Notes under the pieces: generated by a model
Seen by the model: the letters and a program-made list of their open reading frames with translations, nothing else
Told to the model about the DNA's origin: nothing
Database searches by the model: none
Assembly (NCBI GenBank): GCA_001599595.1
Contig: BCHH01000002.1
Location: 58,514 to 122,513, forward strand
Direction of reading: 5' to 3'
DNA from: Beverwykella pulmonaria
Taxonomy: Eukaryota; Ascomycota; Dothideomycetes; Pleosporales; Melanommataceae
Length of the DNA: 64,000 bases
Program-made: the position numbers and the translations under genes
Shown here: positions 30,586-42,463 of the stretch, piece after piece
Layout: each line of letters opens with the position of its first letter
Position numbering within the stretch: position 1 is the stretch's first letter

Positions 30586-30912
30586 TGTGACGGTGCTGCT
30601 CGGCAGCTCGACCACACATCACATGAACACGTGTCAGGGACGACGGTAGCAGGAGCTGAGCGGGACCCCGCATCAGATGCGACGGGGTGGCGCACGCTCA
30701 GCTTCACATCGGCGTGAAGTGTATCAGCCACCATGCCACACTGTCAGGACATGCTCGGTCGGGCCGCGCCCGGACCATACCCTTCTGTATATGGGATCGT
30801 TCTCCTTGAGAACCTCTTCTCGCTCTATCTTAGTGTACTTGAAATAGAGCCAACTTATCCTTTCATTTGCCCGCGCGCATCCACGATAGTGAAGACCGTG
30901 CTCGTCATCACA
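30586..30912 (+). mobile_element. Solo LTR, family F6
   Basis: 327 bp, TGTGACGGTGCTGCTCG...GCTCGTCATCACA; perfect TSD ttgcc (30581-30585 and 30913-30917). Has a tgtatatggga TATA-like box. Best-preserved F6 copy. Confidence 0.92.
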
Positions 30913-30917
30913 TTGCC

Positions 30918-32178
30918 CTACATATGCAGGGTCTGTTCAGTTCAGTCGTGTGTACGGTAGTAGCGACATTTCCTCAAGTAGTTACCCTTCGATCATTTCC
31001 GGCCAAAAGCCTTCTCTACGCATTCGCCAGAGTAGCATTATTGTGGTTAATCATGTCTCTAGAACATGAATATTTCTAGTCGCAACTACATCCCCCAGAT
31101 TTTATGATATTCGAGGCCAATTCCGACGTTAAAACGGCACAGAATAGGCTATGAACATTTACTTGATTCAAATATGATTTGCTACGCGTATGGAGTGCGC
31201 AAGTCCGTGTCATCATCCCGGTACAGATGATTTAGAATCAATATATTACCATACATACGACTTTCACACCAAATATTCTAGAATTATAGTCCCTGTAAAC
31301 ATCTTGATTCCTACCTAAACCGTTTTAAACTAGGAAATAATTTTAGACTATTAAGTTGTGAAGGAGAACTGGTAGAGCCTTCAATTTTAAATATTGTTTG
31401 CAAAATGGCTGCCGAATATTATCACCAACATATTCACGATGGAGTCAGTTAGTCTAGCGTTGCACAATCTTTGACAAGGCATCCTTCGTGTCACCCTCCA
31501 TCCCCGCCACCCCCTCTCATACCGGAATTAGGCTGTCCGGTCATGGTTACGCCGTGTGCTCCCTGACGTGTTGAATTGAATCCTCTGCAAATATGCACCT
31601 TACATTAGCTGCTGTGCCATTGTTGGTATGTTGCACGGGTGGGAGTAGAGGGGCAGATTTGTATCCACCGTCGGCCAAACACACGCCAGCAGCCCTGAAC
31701 AAACCCCGGCTATAATTGCTACTACAGGCATGCAGGCGCGGAAATGACGCTCATTAGCTGTAAATATATTGTACTACGTTCCCCGATAACATTATCAGTA
31801 TCGTTTGCCAGGTTCGAGCCTGGGGGTCACGACCGTGCCTCAGGACGGCCCGTGTCCCCTGTCATCATCTTCTCTGGATACCGGTACAAAGGGTAGATAC
31901 ATATTTATCCATGCCACGAAATGACAGAGGAGAGAGAAACATTCAAGCGGGATACGTATAACCGAATATTGAATTTTAGGCAACAGCGGGAGGCGAAAGC
32001 AGTCGCAACAAACTCGCTCTCACCACAACATCGTTTCACAGTGGCCGCCCACGTGAAGGGAAGCTACGGGGAATATCAATCTTCGACAACCATTCGTCGT
32101 AAAGTCCTGTCTGCGCAGTATGTTGAGAGCTCGCCTTCGTCAAGAACTTTGCTAAACTGCATAGCGATCATTCCCACA
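30918..32178. other. Long gene-poor stretch upstream of a P450
   Basis: AT-rich, no gene recognised. The gttcgagcctgggg at 31812-31825 looks like a pol III B box, but no tRNA fold is present. The P450 promoter should lie within the last several hundred bases. Confidence 0.4.
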
Positions 32179-33941
32179 ATGGCTTCATCCTCGATTCTCA
32201 GCACAGTTGCAGTCGAATTCCTCTCCGTAATTATCTACGTCATCGTCATCGGCTACCAGCAACGATTGAGGGTTGCGAAATTGCGCCAACAGGGCATGGT
32301 AAGTGAACACTCGGTGGATTTAGGCCTTCTGACTTACATATTCCTCATCTCAGGCTTTAACAGGCCAATTGCTTGTCCTCAAAGAGAATTTAGATCGTCT
32401 CCCAGCGGACGCTAGTCCTTTCTACGCTTTTCAGGATCTGGTGTACAAAGAGTTTGCAGACACAGAAATCTTTGTGATGGATTATTGGCCAATGTACGAA
32501 CCCGGACTAATGATAGCTAGTCCAGAAATCTCTGCTCAAGTGTCAAATGAATTTAATCTCCAGCGCGACGAGCGGGAACTTAAATACTTCGCGCCAGTGG
32601 TCGGCGGTCCAAGTCTTATAACAATGACGAGCACAGAGTGGAAGTACTGGAGGGCTCTTTTCAATCCCGCGTTCAGTTCAGCACACATGTTGAACTTAGT
32701 TCCGAGTATTGTTGATTCTGTCGAGGTGTTCTGTGAGCTTCTGCGCGCAAGTGTTGGCAATGGCATTGTTACTTTAGACGATATGACTGGGCGTTTAACA
32801 ATGGAGATTATCACTTAGGCCACCCTGTAAATTTTTCTTCCTGATTGGTATACATAATCTCCTAACCATGCACAGTAACACACGATTGCACAATCAACGC
32901 TCAGAACATGTCTTATCCCATGCTCTCAATACCATCCTCGCTTGGCACTCATTTTGGGATCCGCGAATGTTACTTAATCCACTTCGGCCAATTATACAGT
33001 GGTATTATGGTAATTTAGTGTACTCGTTTATTCGTACAGAGCTTCAGAACCGGTTCGAGGAGATAAAGGCAGAGAAGGCATCCTCGGCACGAGGAACTCG
33101 ACATGCGAAGTCTGTTGCTACCTTGGCGATTGAGGACTACATATCTCAAAATAAACTGGACACGGCGCATCTCGACGAGAAGTTCGTCAGAATTACAGCA
33201 AACCAGATCCGACTATTCTTGTTTGCCGGAAACGACACCACGTCATCAACTATAGTCTACATGTTTCATTTTTTATCCAAAAACCTACACGCCCTTACTA
33301 AGCTCCGAGAAGAACATGACCTCATCTTTGGATCTGGAACAGATGCTGCTACAAAGCTCAGAGAAACCCCCATGCTTCTGAATCAATGTAAATACACTCT
33401 CGCAGTCATTAAAGAGACTCTTCGCCTCTGTCCGCCTTCAGGTTCACTCCGCCAAGGCCACATGGAGGCTACCCTGACTGATAAACAAGGCAATGTCTAT
33501 CCTACGGATGGGCTTAAAGTTACAATTATGCACCGCTTCGTGCATCGACACCCGAGATTCTGGCCGCGACCGGAGGAATTTCTCCCTGAGCGTTGGCTGC
33601 CTACAGTCAAACCGGGCGATGAACTGTATGTTGCTCCGAATACAGGTGCTTACCGACCATTCGAGCAAGGACCTAGAAACTGTATTGGGCAAACTCTAGT
33701 ACTCAATGAGCTGAGAGTGGTACTCATTATGACAGCAAGAACGTTCGTTGTTACACCGGCGTATGACGAATGGGATGCCGCGCAGCTGAAAAACAGAGGT
33801 TTGGTGCAAAGGTTTACACAGTGGCTGAGCGGAGATGGAAAGCGTTCTAAAACAGCATTGGGCGAGAGGGCATATCAGACCTCCAAGGCAGGCGGGCACC
33901 CTGCGGATGGGTATCCGTGCCGGGTGTCGCTTGCACAGTAG
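32179..33941 (+). pseudogene. Cytochrome P450 with one premature stop
   Basis: Exons 32179-32298, 32354-32826 and 32876-33941 join in phase to about 552 residues. All hallmarks are present: N-terminal membrane anchor (FLSVIIYVIVIGYQQRL), the FNPAFSSAHMLNLVP segment with WR helix C, I-helix LFAGNDTTSS, ExxR (KETLR), FLPERWLP and haem loop FEQGPRNCIGQTLVLNE. The only defect is a TAG at 32816-32818 in EIIT-stop-ATL, where CAG (Gln) would be the RIP precursor. The rest shows no damage, so inactivation would be recent, unless read through or sequenced wrongly. It resembles the StcF/AvnA-type P450s used in polyketide pathways, but the substrate is unknown. Confidence 0.8.
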
Positions 33942-34508
33942 CCGGCAACATTTCCTTGGAAATCATGTTTTTCAGATGATCTAGGTGAATTACGGATGAT
34001 CATAGTGGAACTAGGGGTTTAGTCTTGGCACCAAAACCCTTTCGGTGGATAGTATATTGGGATTCAAATCTTAATATCTTTATGAATGCTCGATACTGTG
34101 GAGCTCAACCAATGCTCGCCTGAATACAGGAATTGTACATTTTATAAATTCGCCTCCTCTCCTCTCCTACTAGATTTAAGTGGAGCGCTACGAATATACG
34201 CCTTGAAATAATCTTTGCTTGGAATTCAAAATGCGCAAATGAGCTATAGACTTGTTATCAATCTAACGAAGTCACCCGCATCAACCTGCGTAGCAAAAGA
34301 AAAAATTTATTTATCCAGCCAAGCGAATCAGATAGTTAGGAGTTTAGGGATAAGTACAAGTTCGTTTAGTGACTCGTTGAAATTGCGGTTGGTCTAGTGA
34401 ATACAAACTACTGAATAAAGATCATAATATTGACGAAGGCTCGTTCCACATAATCCTCCAGACTGTTACATTACTAAGCTTGCTAGAGTATCTGAACATA
34501 GTATCAGT
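33942..34508. other. Intergenic stretch
   Basis: No gene, RNA or repeat recognised. Confidence 0.4.
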
Positions 34509-35030
34509 CTATTTACATTGTATTGTTTGGAAAGAAGGAAGACCTACATTGACGACAAGTTTACGCAGTTGCATACATGCAATATCTACAGTCAAACGTT
34601 GAGACGAAGCTTTGCCCCAGACTATATCCAAGTGTCGCCTCATATCTATGAGCTTATCTAAGTGGTCGATCATCCATCTCTCGGGCTGGAAGGTGTGAAC
34701 TGTTGGCCCAAAACAAACTGCATTAAGACAAGCATTGTAATTCAAGACAACGCTTGTACTAGTTGGAATTCTGTAGACTCACAAGGACACTTCGTTCTCT
34801 ATGGTGAGCTGCGCGTCCAGAAGATGGAGAGGCGGGTGAATTCCAAGTGCCTCCCATATGCAAGCTTGCAAAAATGGCAGGGTCTGGAGAATGGAATCCC
34901 CAACTAGCTCTGATGCTTGGTGAATAAAGCTGCTGTTGGCCAGTTCCCCCTGTAGAAACTTTCTTAGTCGAGTGCCACCTAAAATTGACAGGTCAAGTCT
35001 CGTTGCCCAAGCATCCCTATTGAAGGTGTT
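34509..35030 (-). pseudogene. Decayed cytochrome P450 fragment (pisatin demethylase-like)
   Basis: Minus strand. The pieces LPFLQACIWEALGIHPPLHL (K-helix, with the ExxR Arg lost to Gly) and HTFQPERWMIDHLDKLIDMR are followed by DIVWGKASSQRLTVDIACMQ, the haem loop in which the Cys thiolate and Gly are gone. The order and spacing match the C-terminal third of CYP57/pisatin-demethylase-like P450s. Loss of the ligand Cys and of frame between blocks makes it non-functional. Confidence 0.65.
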
Positions 35031-35039
35031 TTAGGTTTG

Positions 35040-35829
35040 CAGTCCAGCCATAGGAGAGAATGAGGGCAGCAATAATTGACCAGTCATCAGCTTGGAGGCG
35101 CATCTCGGTCGTGCCTAGCTTGAATCACTTTGTTTGGACGCGGAAGAAAATTGACAATGTTGCCAAAAGGGGAAAAACAAAGTTGATAGCCAGGAATTGC
35201 ATCTTGCGGTCCTCTATGGCAGAACTACGTACGTCAGAGTGATGACGCACCGGAAAGAACGCAAGGTAAGTGGCTTAAAAGGCGGTGGAGTGTTGTTCTA
35301 GCCATTGTTGTAGGGACTTGACGTGGCGAGCACAGCACGGGGCCTCATTCCCGTCTCACTTGCGTCCAACTCGCTGGACTGAACATAGCAAGTGGAAACG
35401 ACGACTGCATGAGAATGCATGTATTTTGAAACCCCTGCCAGGTGCATCATGCGGCGTTTTGCTTCTTTGCTGCGCCTTGCGGCGAGGGTCAGACGGATGG
35501 GGTCAAAAGCAGGAGTTTCTTATTTGACTCGCTGTGGCAGGCCGCAATTTTGGGACTCTATAGTAAGCACGGCAAGTGTGTGAATGCATGTAAATTCAGG
35601 ATGCGTATCATTAGATTTTGCTGCACCTCACGGCGAGGAGGTGAATAACGGAAGTGGAGCTGTTCTTCCTGTTGTGACACATTGCATGGGTACGACGGGT
35701 AAGACAAAACTGCGGAAGTTACCCAAGGCGGAGAAGTCAGAAGGAACGACTTCTATATATCGTGGTGGTTTCTTACCTAGCCGCTACTTTCTGTGCCAAA
35801 CACCATCCGAACATCCCAACGCAAATCTC
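35040..35829. other. Promoter region of the CYP68-like gene
   Basis: No gene. Two related blocks, tgcatcatgcggcg...gcgccttgcggcgagg (35442-35487) and ttttgctgcacctcacggcgagg (35614-35638), suggest a diverged duplication upstream of the P450. A tctatatatcg TATA-like box lies at 35751-35762, about 70 bp before the ATG. Confidence 0.45.
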
Positions 35830-37478
35830 ATGGATACTGTCACCACCCCACTCCTCTGGTCCGTTCTTGCCGCTGCCGCCCTGGTGTGCGCTTTTTGGCC
35901 TTCCGTGAAGGCCCTTGCTCCAAGAAAGGGCCTTGATCCTGGCCTGTTTAAAATCAAGCTTTGGCCGGCCCGCATTCAATTCCTGACCCGCGGCTACAAG
36001 ATTGTAGAGGATGCATACCGTCAAGTAAGCAGCATTCAGTAAGCGCTCCCATGCGGCTTTGCTGATCTCACTGGATGGGTCTAGGACAAACATCAAAAAT
36101 ATCTTCTTCAAACCCTGTATTCGGATAGGCTCGTACTGCCACTCAAATTTCTGCCAGAGCTTCGAATGTTGCCTGCCTCGAAGTTGGATGCTGATCTCGC
36201 CCTGGTGCAGGCAACCATGGGATATCACAATGGCGTTGACATTATTTTAAAGGACCGCCAGCCCAATGATATTGCTCGAAAACAGCTTACTCAGAGTCTT
36301 GCTATAATCCTCCCAACACTCGGTGAAGAGATTCAATACGTCCTCTCGGAACATCTAGCCACCTGTACCGTTGAAAATTATACCCCAGTTAATGCGCGCG
36401 AATTAGTATATGCCCTAAATCTAAGGACGACGCTCTTGGCTTTCTCCGGGCGACATCTCTGTCGAAACAAAGAATGGCAGGAAATTATCTCAAAGTTTTA
36501 TGATACACCAGCCGATATCGCCATATCCCTTACACCGTTTCCTGAATTTCTACAACCCCTCATCAAGCCATTCCTCCCAGCCACCTGGCGTACAAAGGAA
36601 ATTCATTCAACCGTTCGACGCTTCCTCTTCTCACACCATAACAGCTCAGTGGCAGAAGATGACATGCCAAATGTCTTCAAGCACTTCCTCGCAACCTCGC
36701 GAAACATCGACGAGGAGGAAATCGTGTCGAAATTCTTGATCCTATCGTCGGCCGCGGTAATGACTGCAGCCTCCAATAGGTGAAATAAGCACTAACGGAC
36801 CTCCAGTTGCACACCATGACCGATGCCACAATCCATGTATTGTATGATATTTGCGCTATGCCTGAAAATTGCGAGATTCTCCGGGCGGAAGCACAAGAAG
36901 CACTGTCGGGTAGCAAAGGCGTGTGGCAGTTGAGTACCACCAAGGAAATGAAGCGCATGGATAGTTTCTTCAAAGAATCTCAGAGATTCAATCCACCTAG
37001 CTTTCGTAGGTCTCTCAGATTTAGAACTATAACTTGGATACACTGACAGTGCATAGTGGGTTTTGATCGTGTAGTCATGTCACCCATTGAATTATCAGAT
37101 GGTACAACTCTACTGAGAGGCCAGTATATCAGCATGCCCGCTTCTGGAATTTCGAGGGACCCAGAATACTATGAGACGCCAGATGAATTCAAAGGAATGA
37201 GATTCTACGCTGGACATGATTCAAACAAGAAGCAAGAACGGTCTGATCATCTCTTCTCGTCAATTGAGCCTTACAACATATTCTGGGGTAATGGCAGATT
37301 CACTTGTCCTGGGCGCTGGTATGCAAGTGCTGTGATGAAATTGTTTATTGGCTCCATTCTCCTTAAGTACGACATCCAATTTCCACACCATCAGTCTTCA
37401 AGGCCTGAAAACTCTTACCTTGACGATGCCATCGTACCGAACTACAAGCAAAACATCATGGTCAGACTGAGGGACTGA
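35830..37478 (+). CDS. Cytochrome P450 monooxygenase (CYP68-like), intact
   Basis: Exons 35830-36024, 36085-36756, 36807-37005 and 37057-37478 give about 495 residues with all introns in phase (60, 50 and 51 bp). N-terminal anchor: TPLLWSVLAAAALVCAFWPS. Conserved CYP68-type features are KHQKYLLQTLYSDRLVLPLK near the N-terminus, the I-helix region FLILSSAALHTMTDATIHVL, ExxR (KESQR), and the haem loop FWGNGRFTCPGRWYA with the CPGR signature. Enzymes of this group oxidise terpenoids and other hydrophobic metabolites in gibberellin, indole-diterpene and mycotoxin pathways. The gene ends only 37 bp before the truncated pogo element, so its terminator may lie inside mobile DNA. Substrate not deducible. 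Confidence 0.87.
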
Positions 37479-38659
37479 ATCCTTCGATGGCTGAAGCTGA
37501 AAACGGCGAGGCTTACCGTGTTTTATCGCTTAACGCACGCCCTGCGCGTGACGCACGATTCTTGGTATTTTGGCTGATAACTTTTGAAGCTGTCGAGCGC
37601 TCTGTTGGTTATAAATTGATAGAATTTTTTAAAGTAGCAATTTATTGACTGGAGGATCTTATAGGATTGTCAAATTAATTGCGATACCTTATAGGGAGGT
37701 TGATATTTCTATTGCGCCGAGATCGAGCAGGAGTAGGATCAGCCATCTCCATCCATGATATCTCCTTATCTGACTCCTCATTTGATGACCGTTCTTCTGT
37801 AGAGGCTTCAGGCGTAATTTTCTTTGATTTACCCTTGTAATTAGAGTTGTTCTGGTGCACCTTTTTGCGTTTGCTTGCCACCTTCTAGATCGGCTTTTTA
37901 GTCTGAAGCTTGATCTCCTTTGCAATTGCACGAGTACGCTTCCTTTCTTCAAGAATGCGAGCCTTCTTAGCCTTCTGTGGCTCCTTGAGTACCTGATCTG
38001 CCTCCTTTTAATTAAGCAGAGCCTTCTCTTTAGCATCCTTTTGCTCCTAGCAATTATAAGCCTGTTCAACCTTCTCTAGGGACTAGAACTGCGCACCTCT
38101 TTTATAGTCTACAGGAGCTTTAAGGAGAAGAGCTTTAATATGCTTGCGTTTCTTCTTCTTATTAATTAGAGCCTCTTGGAGTTGACTGTTTTTGTGTTTA
38201 AGAGATGTATTGTGCACTAAAATTGTGTAGATAGTGTAACTAAGCTGCTGCGGGCCTTTATTATATATATCCTTTACCACCTGGCGTAGAAGCCTCTCAA
38301 TCTTTCTCTAGTTACTAGCACTAAGCACTAAACTAGCAGAGTCACTATATAATAACTAGTCATTGTCCTTTTAGGTAAATCAAGCCAGTACTCTCTTTGA
38401 ATTAAATAGGTTAAAGCCACACTTTTTAAAAGCAGAGAGTATATTTTTTTCCTTAAAAGATACCCGCCAGGCCTAGTTAAAAAGGCGGAAGAAGTCTTGC
38501 TTTGTAATACTTAATAGGTCCTAGCATTTATCTATGTAATTAGTCAAAACAGCAGAGTAAGCTGTTGAGAGGGGTTTAAATACGCCAACATTAAGAGGCT
38601 GCGACGTATGTGTTGAATAAGGAGGATATATAGCTAGGAGTATCTTTTTGTTATTGCAG

Positions 38660-39187
38660 TGTAACGATTCAAACAATCGTTCCATCACGTGACCGACCCG
38701 CTCCCTACCCAACCCCGATACAGGTCCTGTTCCTATCCGAACCTGTAGTACTGGCTCCTGACCGACTCCCCACTCAACTCCGATACAGGTCCTGTTCCGG
38801 TCCGAACCTGTAGTAACTTGGCTTAGCTATCTCTCATCCCTCTTACTGTATATAAACCAGTCTTCTCGTTAGTTAGATCAGGTAATTTTTCAATATCCTT
38901 TCGTACCCGGCCTATAGGTATCAATTAAATCTTGGGTATTCGTTATCACTCGTGCACTCCCATATGCCTTCGGTAGTGATTCGCACCCTAATCGGATAGT
39001 TCTGATATTGTAAGCTGGAGTGTGGAGGAAAGATTATAATGATATGTATTGTATTTCGGTGTGTGTGTGTGTGTATGGGTGTATGTGTATAAGTTATGTA
39101 CAGCTGATATATATATGACGGACTGATTAGTCAGTGGCATGTCCACGTGACGGAGTGTCCTGCTTACAGATATCCTGCGCTGTTACA
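38660..39187 (+). mobile_element. Solo LTR, family F2, inside element B and split by F3
   Basis: TGTAACGATTCAAAC...CTGCGCTGTTACA; perfect TSD tgcag (38655-38659 and 39188-39192). Interrupted by the F3 LTR at 39010-39168. Without that insert it is about 364 bp. Confidence 0.92.
39010..39168 (+). mobile_element. Solo LTR, family F3, nested at third level
   Basis: 159 bp, TGTAAGCTGGAGTGTGG...GTGTCCTGCTTACA; perfect TSD gatat (39005-39009 and 39169-39173) within the F2 LTR. Contains a GT microsatellite. Confidence 0.92.
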
Positions 39188-39248
39188 TGCAGTACTGTAT
39201 AAAACCTATTGTGACGTGTAATCTATAGCTATTAAGTATAAGGAGTTA

Positions 39249-39441
39249 TGTGACGGATCTACATGAGCTGAGCTGTACGGCTAAGAATATAGCGTTCAGC
39301 CTTTCAGCTAGTTTTAGCTGGATTGACGATCCATCTGAGCGCACGTGTATATAAAGCCTTCTCTATAGTCAATCAAGCCTGCAGCTTGATTGTTCTCATC
39401 AATAGATCAGTTTGGATTCTGCCCACCATGCCGACGTGACA
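39249..39441 (+). mobile_element. Solo LTR, family F1, inside element B
   Basis: 193 bp, TGTGACGGATCTACATG...GCCGACGTGACA. The TSD is agtta (39244-39248) against agcta (39442-39446); the single C/T difference fits mutation after insertion. It is shorter than the copy at 361-586 through loss of a short internal repeat. Confidence 0.88.
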
Positions 39442-39630
39442 AGCTAGTAGGATCAACGTGCCTTTAATTTTGTCTCCAGGAGTAAGAGACGTCCTGTCAG
39501 CGCAAATATACGCAATTATTGCAATCCACTTGCGATTGCCATCCTGTATTATCTGCTTAATGCCCCCTCTTTATATAGCCTGCGAGAGAACATGACACAC
39601 ACCTTCTGTTCAGAAATAGGAAAAGTATTT

Positions 39631-41362
39631 TTACAGCTCCCATGTATCACCAACCTCCAGCTTCTTTGCTACCTCGACTGAATGGGTCGGCTCCTCATCC
39701 AACATGGAGGATCGAAGAGTAGCTGACTCCTGAACATTTTTAAAGGCTCTAAGTTCGCAGTGGATCCATTCAGCATAACTCTCTGGGAGCGCGGTGAAAG
39801 CAAAAGGCAGCGCAAATGCCATTGCCTGGGCGCCACAAAACCCTGCCCTTGAACAGTAAGTAGCTGACATGCAAATGTCTTTTGACAGCGCAATATCCTC
39901 CTCCCGGCGATCATTAGAACATTCCAAAACACCAAGCAAACTGTTTATTTGAAGAACATATGCGGAGTAGTTGACAACGAAAGTTGCTGTAATAATGTCT
40001 CTGTACTCGTACATTGATGGGAACATCGTGTAAGTGGTAGGGGGTACAGGCAGTGTTATCCGAATCGGTAGCTCAAATTCTGATTGCAATCTTTGATACC
40101 AGTCCATCAAGTTAGAATGAACTTCTTTCAGTTTGGAGTAGACTCTGCCACGCCGAATAGAGAGATCGGTCATGTTGAGATCTCTAAAATTCTTTAGCAG
40201 TCCAGGGATGATAGCAAAGTGATTTAATCCTTCATGGTAAATGGCGCAGTTTTCTGGAAAAAGCGGAAAGCTGATGTTGTTAATATGGATGCGACGCCAT
40301 TCGTTGTCGTCGAGAAAGCATCGCTCTTTGGTCATAATGGCTTCGGATATCTGCTTTGGGTATTAGAATCCGATTGAGGACAGTCGTTGCCATGAATGTG
40401 GGGATCAAGACGAACCAAATAACCCCGGGAAGCCATAAACATGGCGCAGTCGAAACCTGAGCGGTGGCGGTCGGGACCGCGGAGTTGAATCAGCCGCCCT
40501 ACACCGCCAGCATGGGTAATCCAAGATTTCCCTGGCATAGCAACAAAACTCTAGGTCAAGGTTAGTGGATATATATAAAGAGGCAAATAGTCTAACTTCG
40601 TAATGCACGAGAAGCAGGGTAGCACAGAGAGTTTCGGATGCTAATCGCGAACAGTGGCCCTGAAGTGCCCTCGATAAAGCTCTAAGAGCATTCGTGTAAA
40701 CCCAGCAGCTCCGCATGAGTGTTTCCCTTGAGTTGGCTTTCTTTGCATAGTACACCAATGCCAGAGATTCTGCGGCGAGGTCCATAGCATTACTCTTTTG
40801 TAAAACCTGCGGAACATGCCAGAGCCAGCTTCCGATGAAGGATAGTTGCACAGCTGATCGGCCAACTGGAAAGAGATCTTGAATAAAAGAAGCCACGACA
40901 CCCCGTTGCTCAAGATTGCGCGAACTCAGGTGGAAGCTGAGCTTGAGCCCTACAGGACTGCAAACATCGGACTTTGGCGAGCTACCATGAGGCATCTGGT
41001 CGTCCAACTCACGGCTTAACAGCTCAAATGAATTACTTCTGGCTATAGTTGAGTGATGGTGACCTGATATTGGTCCCCAAATGGACCTCGCGGATGATTT
41101 TGGAGTCGAGGACTGGTGTCTCTTGCTATTGACCTTGCCTTGAAGTTTGGCATTTTCATCAACGAATTTTAAATCTCTTTTATATCCAGGGCACTCTCGA
41201 CAGCCTCGCCGGCACTGAGAGCAACTTGGTCGAGCCTCATCACACTACGTTTCTTAAATCAGTCGATCTGACGGTCGTATATACCGAATATGCTTAAATG
41301 CATACCTTGATGCTCCGTACTCTACAGGTAGAGCATCCTTTGCTTTTAGGTACACCCACCAT
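39631..41362 (-). CDS. Zn(II)2Cys6 transcription factor
   Basis: Minus strand, exons 41362-41306, 41244-40597, 40550-40416 and 40350-39631; introns of 61, 46 and 65 bp keep frame, giving about 519 residues. The zinc cluster is split by intron 1: GCSTCRVRSIK then CDEARPSCSQCRRGCRECPGY, six properly spaced cysteines at the very N-terminus. The rest is the helical fungal-TF domain (SFIQDLFPVGRSAVQLSFIG, VAMPGKSWITHAGGVGRLIQ LRGP, then ISEAIMTKERCFLDDNEWRR), as in many regulators of secondary metabolism or sterol uptake. It lies between the CYP68-like P450 and the Baeyer-Villiger remnant/SDR/AKR group and could regulate them. The 3' end is about 35 bp from the truncated pogo element. Confidence 0.85.
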
Positions 41363-41640
41363 ATTTCTGTAGATATAACAGCGCAAAATGGGAGGGGTTC
41401 TGATGGTTGTTGGTTAGTGAGTCCGAGATAGACTGGCCTGAGTTGGAACCATTATGTGGGACGGCTTCGTATTTAGGTTCAAGCTACGAACTTTAGCGTG
41501 GACAGGGAAGTGGTCGCACTAAGCTCTGTTTGGTTTCAAGCCACGAATTTTAGTGGGGACAAGGGTAGGGAAATGGCGGCATAATATAAATTTGGCAATT
41601 CATAAACTATAGTTCTTATTGGATACTACGGTTGCCAAGG
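41363..41640. other. Transcription-factor promoter with a duplicated motif
   Basis: Two copies of a ttcaagc(t/c)acgaa(c/t)ttta-type block at about 41478-41500 and 41535-41557. No gene. Confidence 0.4.
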
Positions 41641-41649
41641 GTCAATGAG

Positions 41650-42120
41650 AAATATAAGAGGCACTGCAGACAATCGAGGGCTATTCCAACTTCATTATCA
41701 CCGTGTCTTTCTCGCCAGGCCGTAAGATGCTCTGTGGATGCTCCAGAGATCGATAGTTATGAGAGCATGTTGGGAAACCCAGCGAGCGCAACTCCGAGAA
41801 CCGGGTTGTACCCCTCGTTGAAGTGGTCAGCAAAATTTTCGCCGTTTGTACCGCGTAGATTGAGAGTAGTAAGACTGGCGCTGCCTGCATTCCAGCATGT
41901 GGCAAAGATGATAACATCGACATGTATGACTCCTGACTGTGTTCGAATGCTGTCCTCCGGAATTTCAACGATGGCATCCGCATTAACGTCAACAATATCG
42001 ACGTGCGGAAGCGACATAATTGCGTACTAGTTCTACTCCAGGAGAGCCGTTTGGTCTCGTCAGCAGCAAGGAACTTTGCCTTGTGGGCATGTTACCCCAG
42101 ACCGCGCTAAAGTTCGTAGT
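41650..42120 (-). pseudogene. Baeyer-Villiger (FAD) monooxygenase C-terminal remnant
   Basis: The minus strand around 41757-42017 reads LPHVDIVDVNADAIVEIPED, GVIHVDVIIFATCWNAGSAS and LNLRGTNGENFADHFNEGYN, ending GVALAGFPNMLS. This is the C-terminal region of flavin monooxygenases of the cyclohexanone-monooxygenase type, including the ATG(F/W)-like segment (here ATCW). Upstream the frame breaks with two TAG codons, and downstream the expected NGP segment is not in frame. Both FAD- and NADPH-binding GxGxxG motifs are absent. Confidence 0.7.
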
Positions 42121-42463
42121 GCGCCGAACTTAGACATGTTCACTACCAACGTTACAACTAATGACTTGAATTTTCTCAAAGTTAGCGTATATTCCCAATT
42201 TACTCAAGGGTATGGCTAACTATGATTAGGGCAGATATTGGGTATATCAACTTGCATTGTGACGACATTCAAGGATCGTGCACTGATTGTTGAAAATGAC
42301 GGCTAATTAGGACAGCATTGGCATACAAAGGAGAACAGAAGTTAGGTTGACCCACGAGGCGGTTATCCAAAAATCCGACTTTATGGAAGTCGATGATCCA
42401 ATTATTTAAATTAGAAGAAGTTCTATGTGTTTTCACCATTGAAATACTCATTATTCTAAACCA
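42121..42463. other. Intergenic stretch
   Basis: No gene recognised; 3' flank of the SDR gene. Confidence 0.4.

Larger units (their letters stand above)
37516..39596 (-). mobile_element. Truncated pogo-superfamily transposon (element B) with nested LTRs
   Basis: Begins after a TA (37514-37515) with ccgtgttttatcgc, the same CCGTG terminus as element A. Minus strand: C-terminal coding segments (PARSRRNRNINLPIRYRN at the end) preceded by a Lys/Arg/Glu-rich region, PPYSTHTSQPLNVGVFKPL (third catalytic region) and, beyond the inserted LTRs, the segment matching element A's DGNREWITTIACICADRTA. It stops at about 39590, where it meets the flank of a transcription-factor gene, so the N-terminal third and one terminal repeat are missing. 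Several TAG codons break the frame. Three LTRs (39010, 38660 and 39249) sit inside it. Confidence 0.8.

Noticed and set aside
31800..31840. B-box-like gttcgagcctgggg
   Set aside because: No A box or acceptor-stem pairing upstream; no tRNA can be folded.
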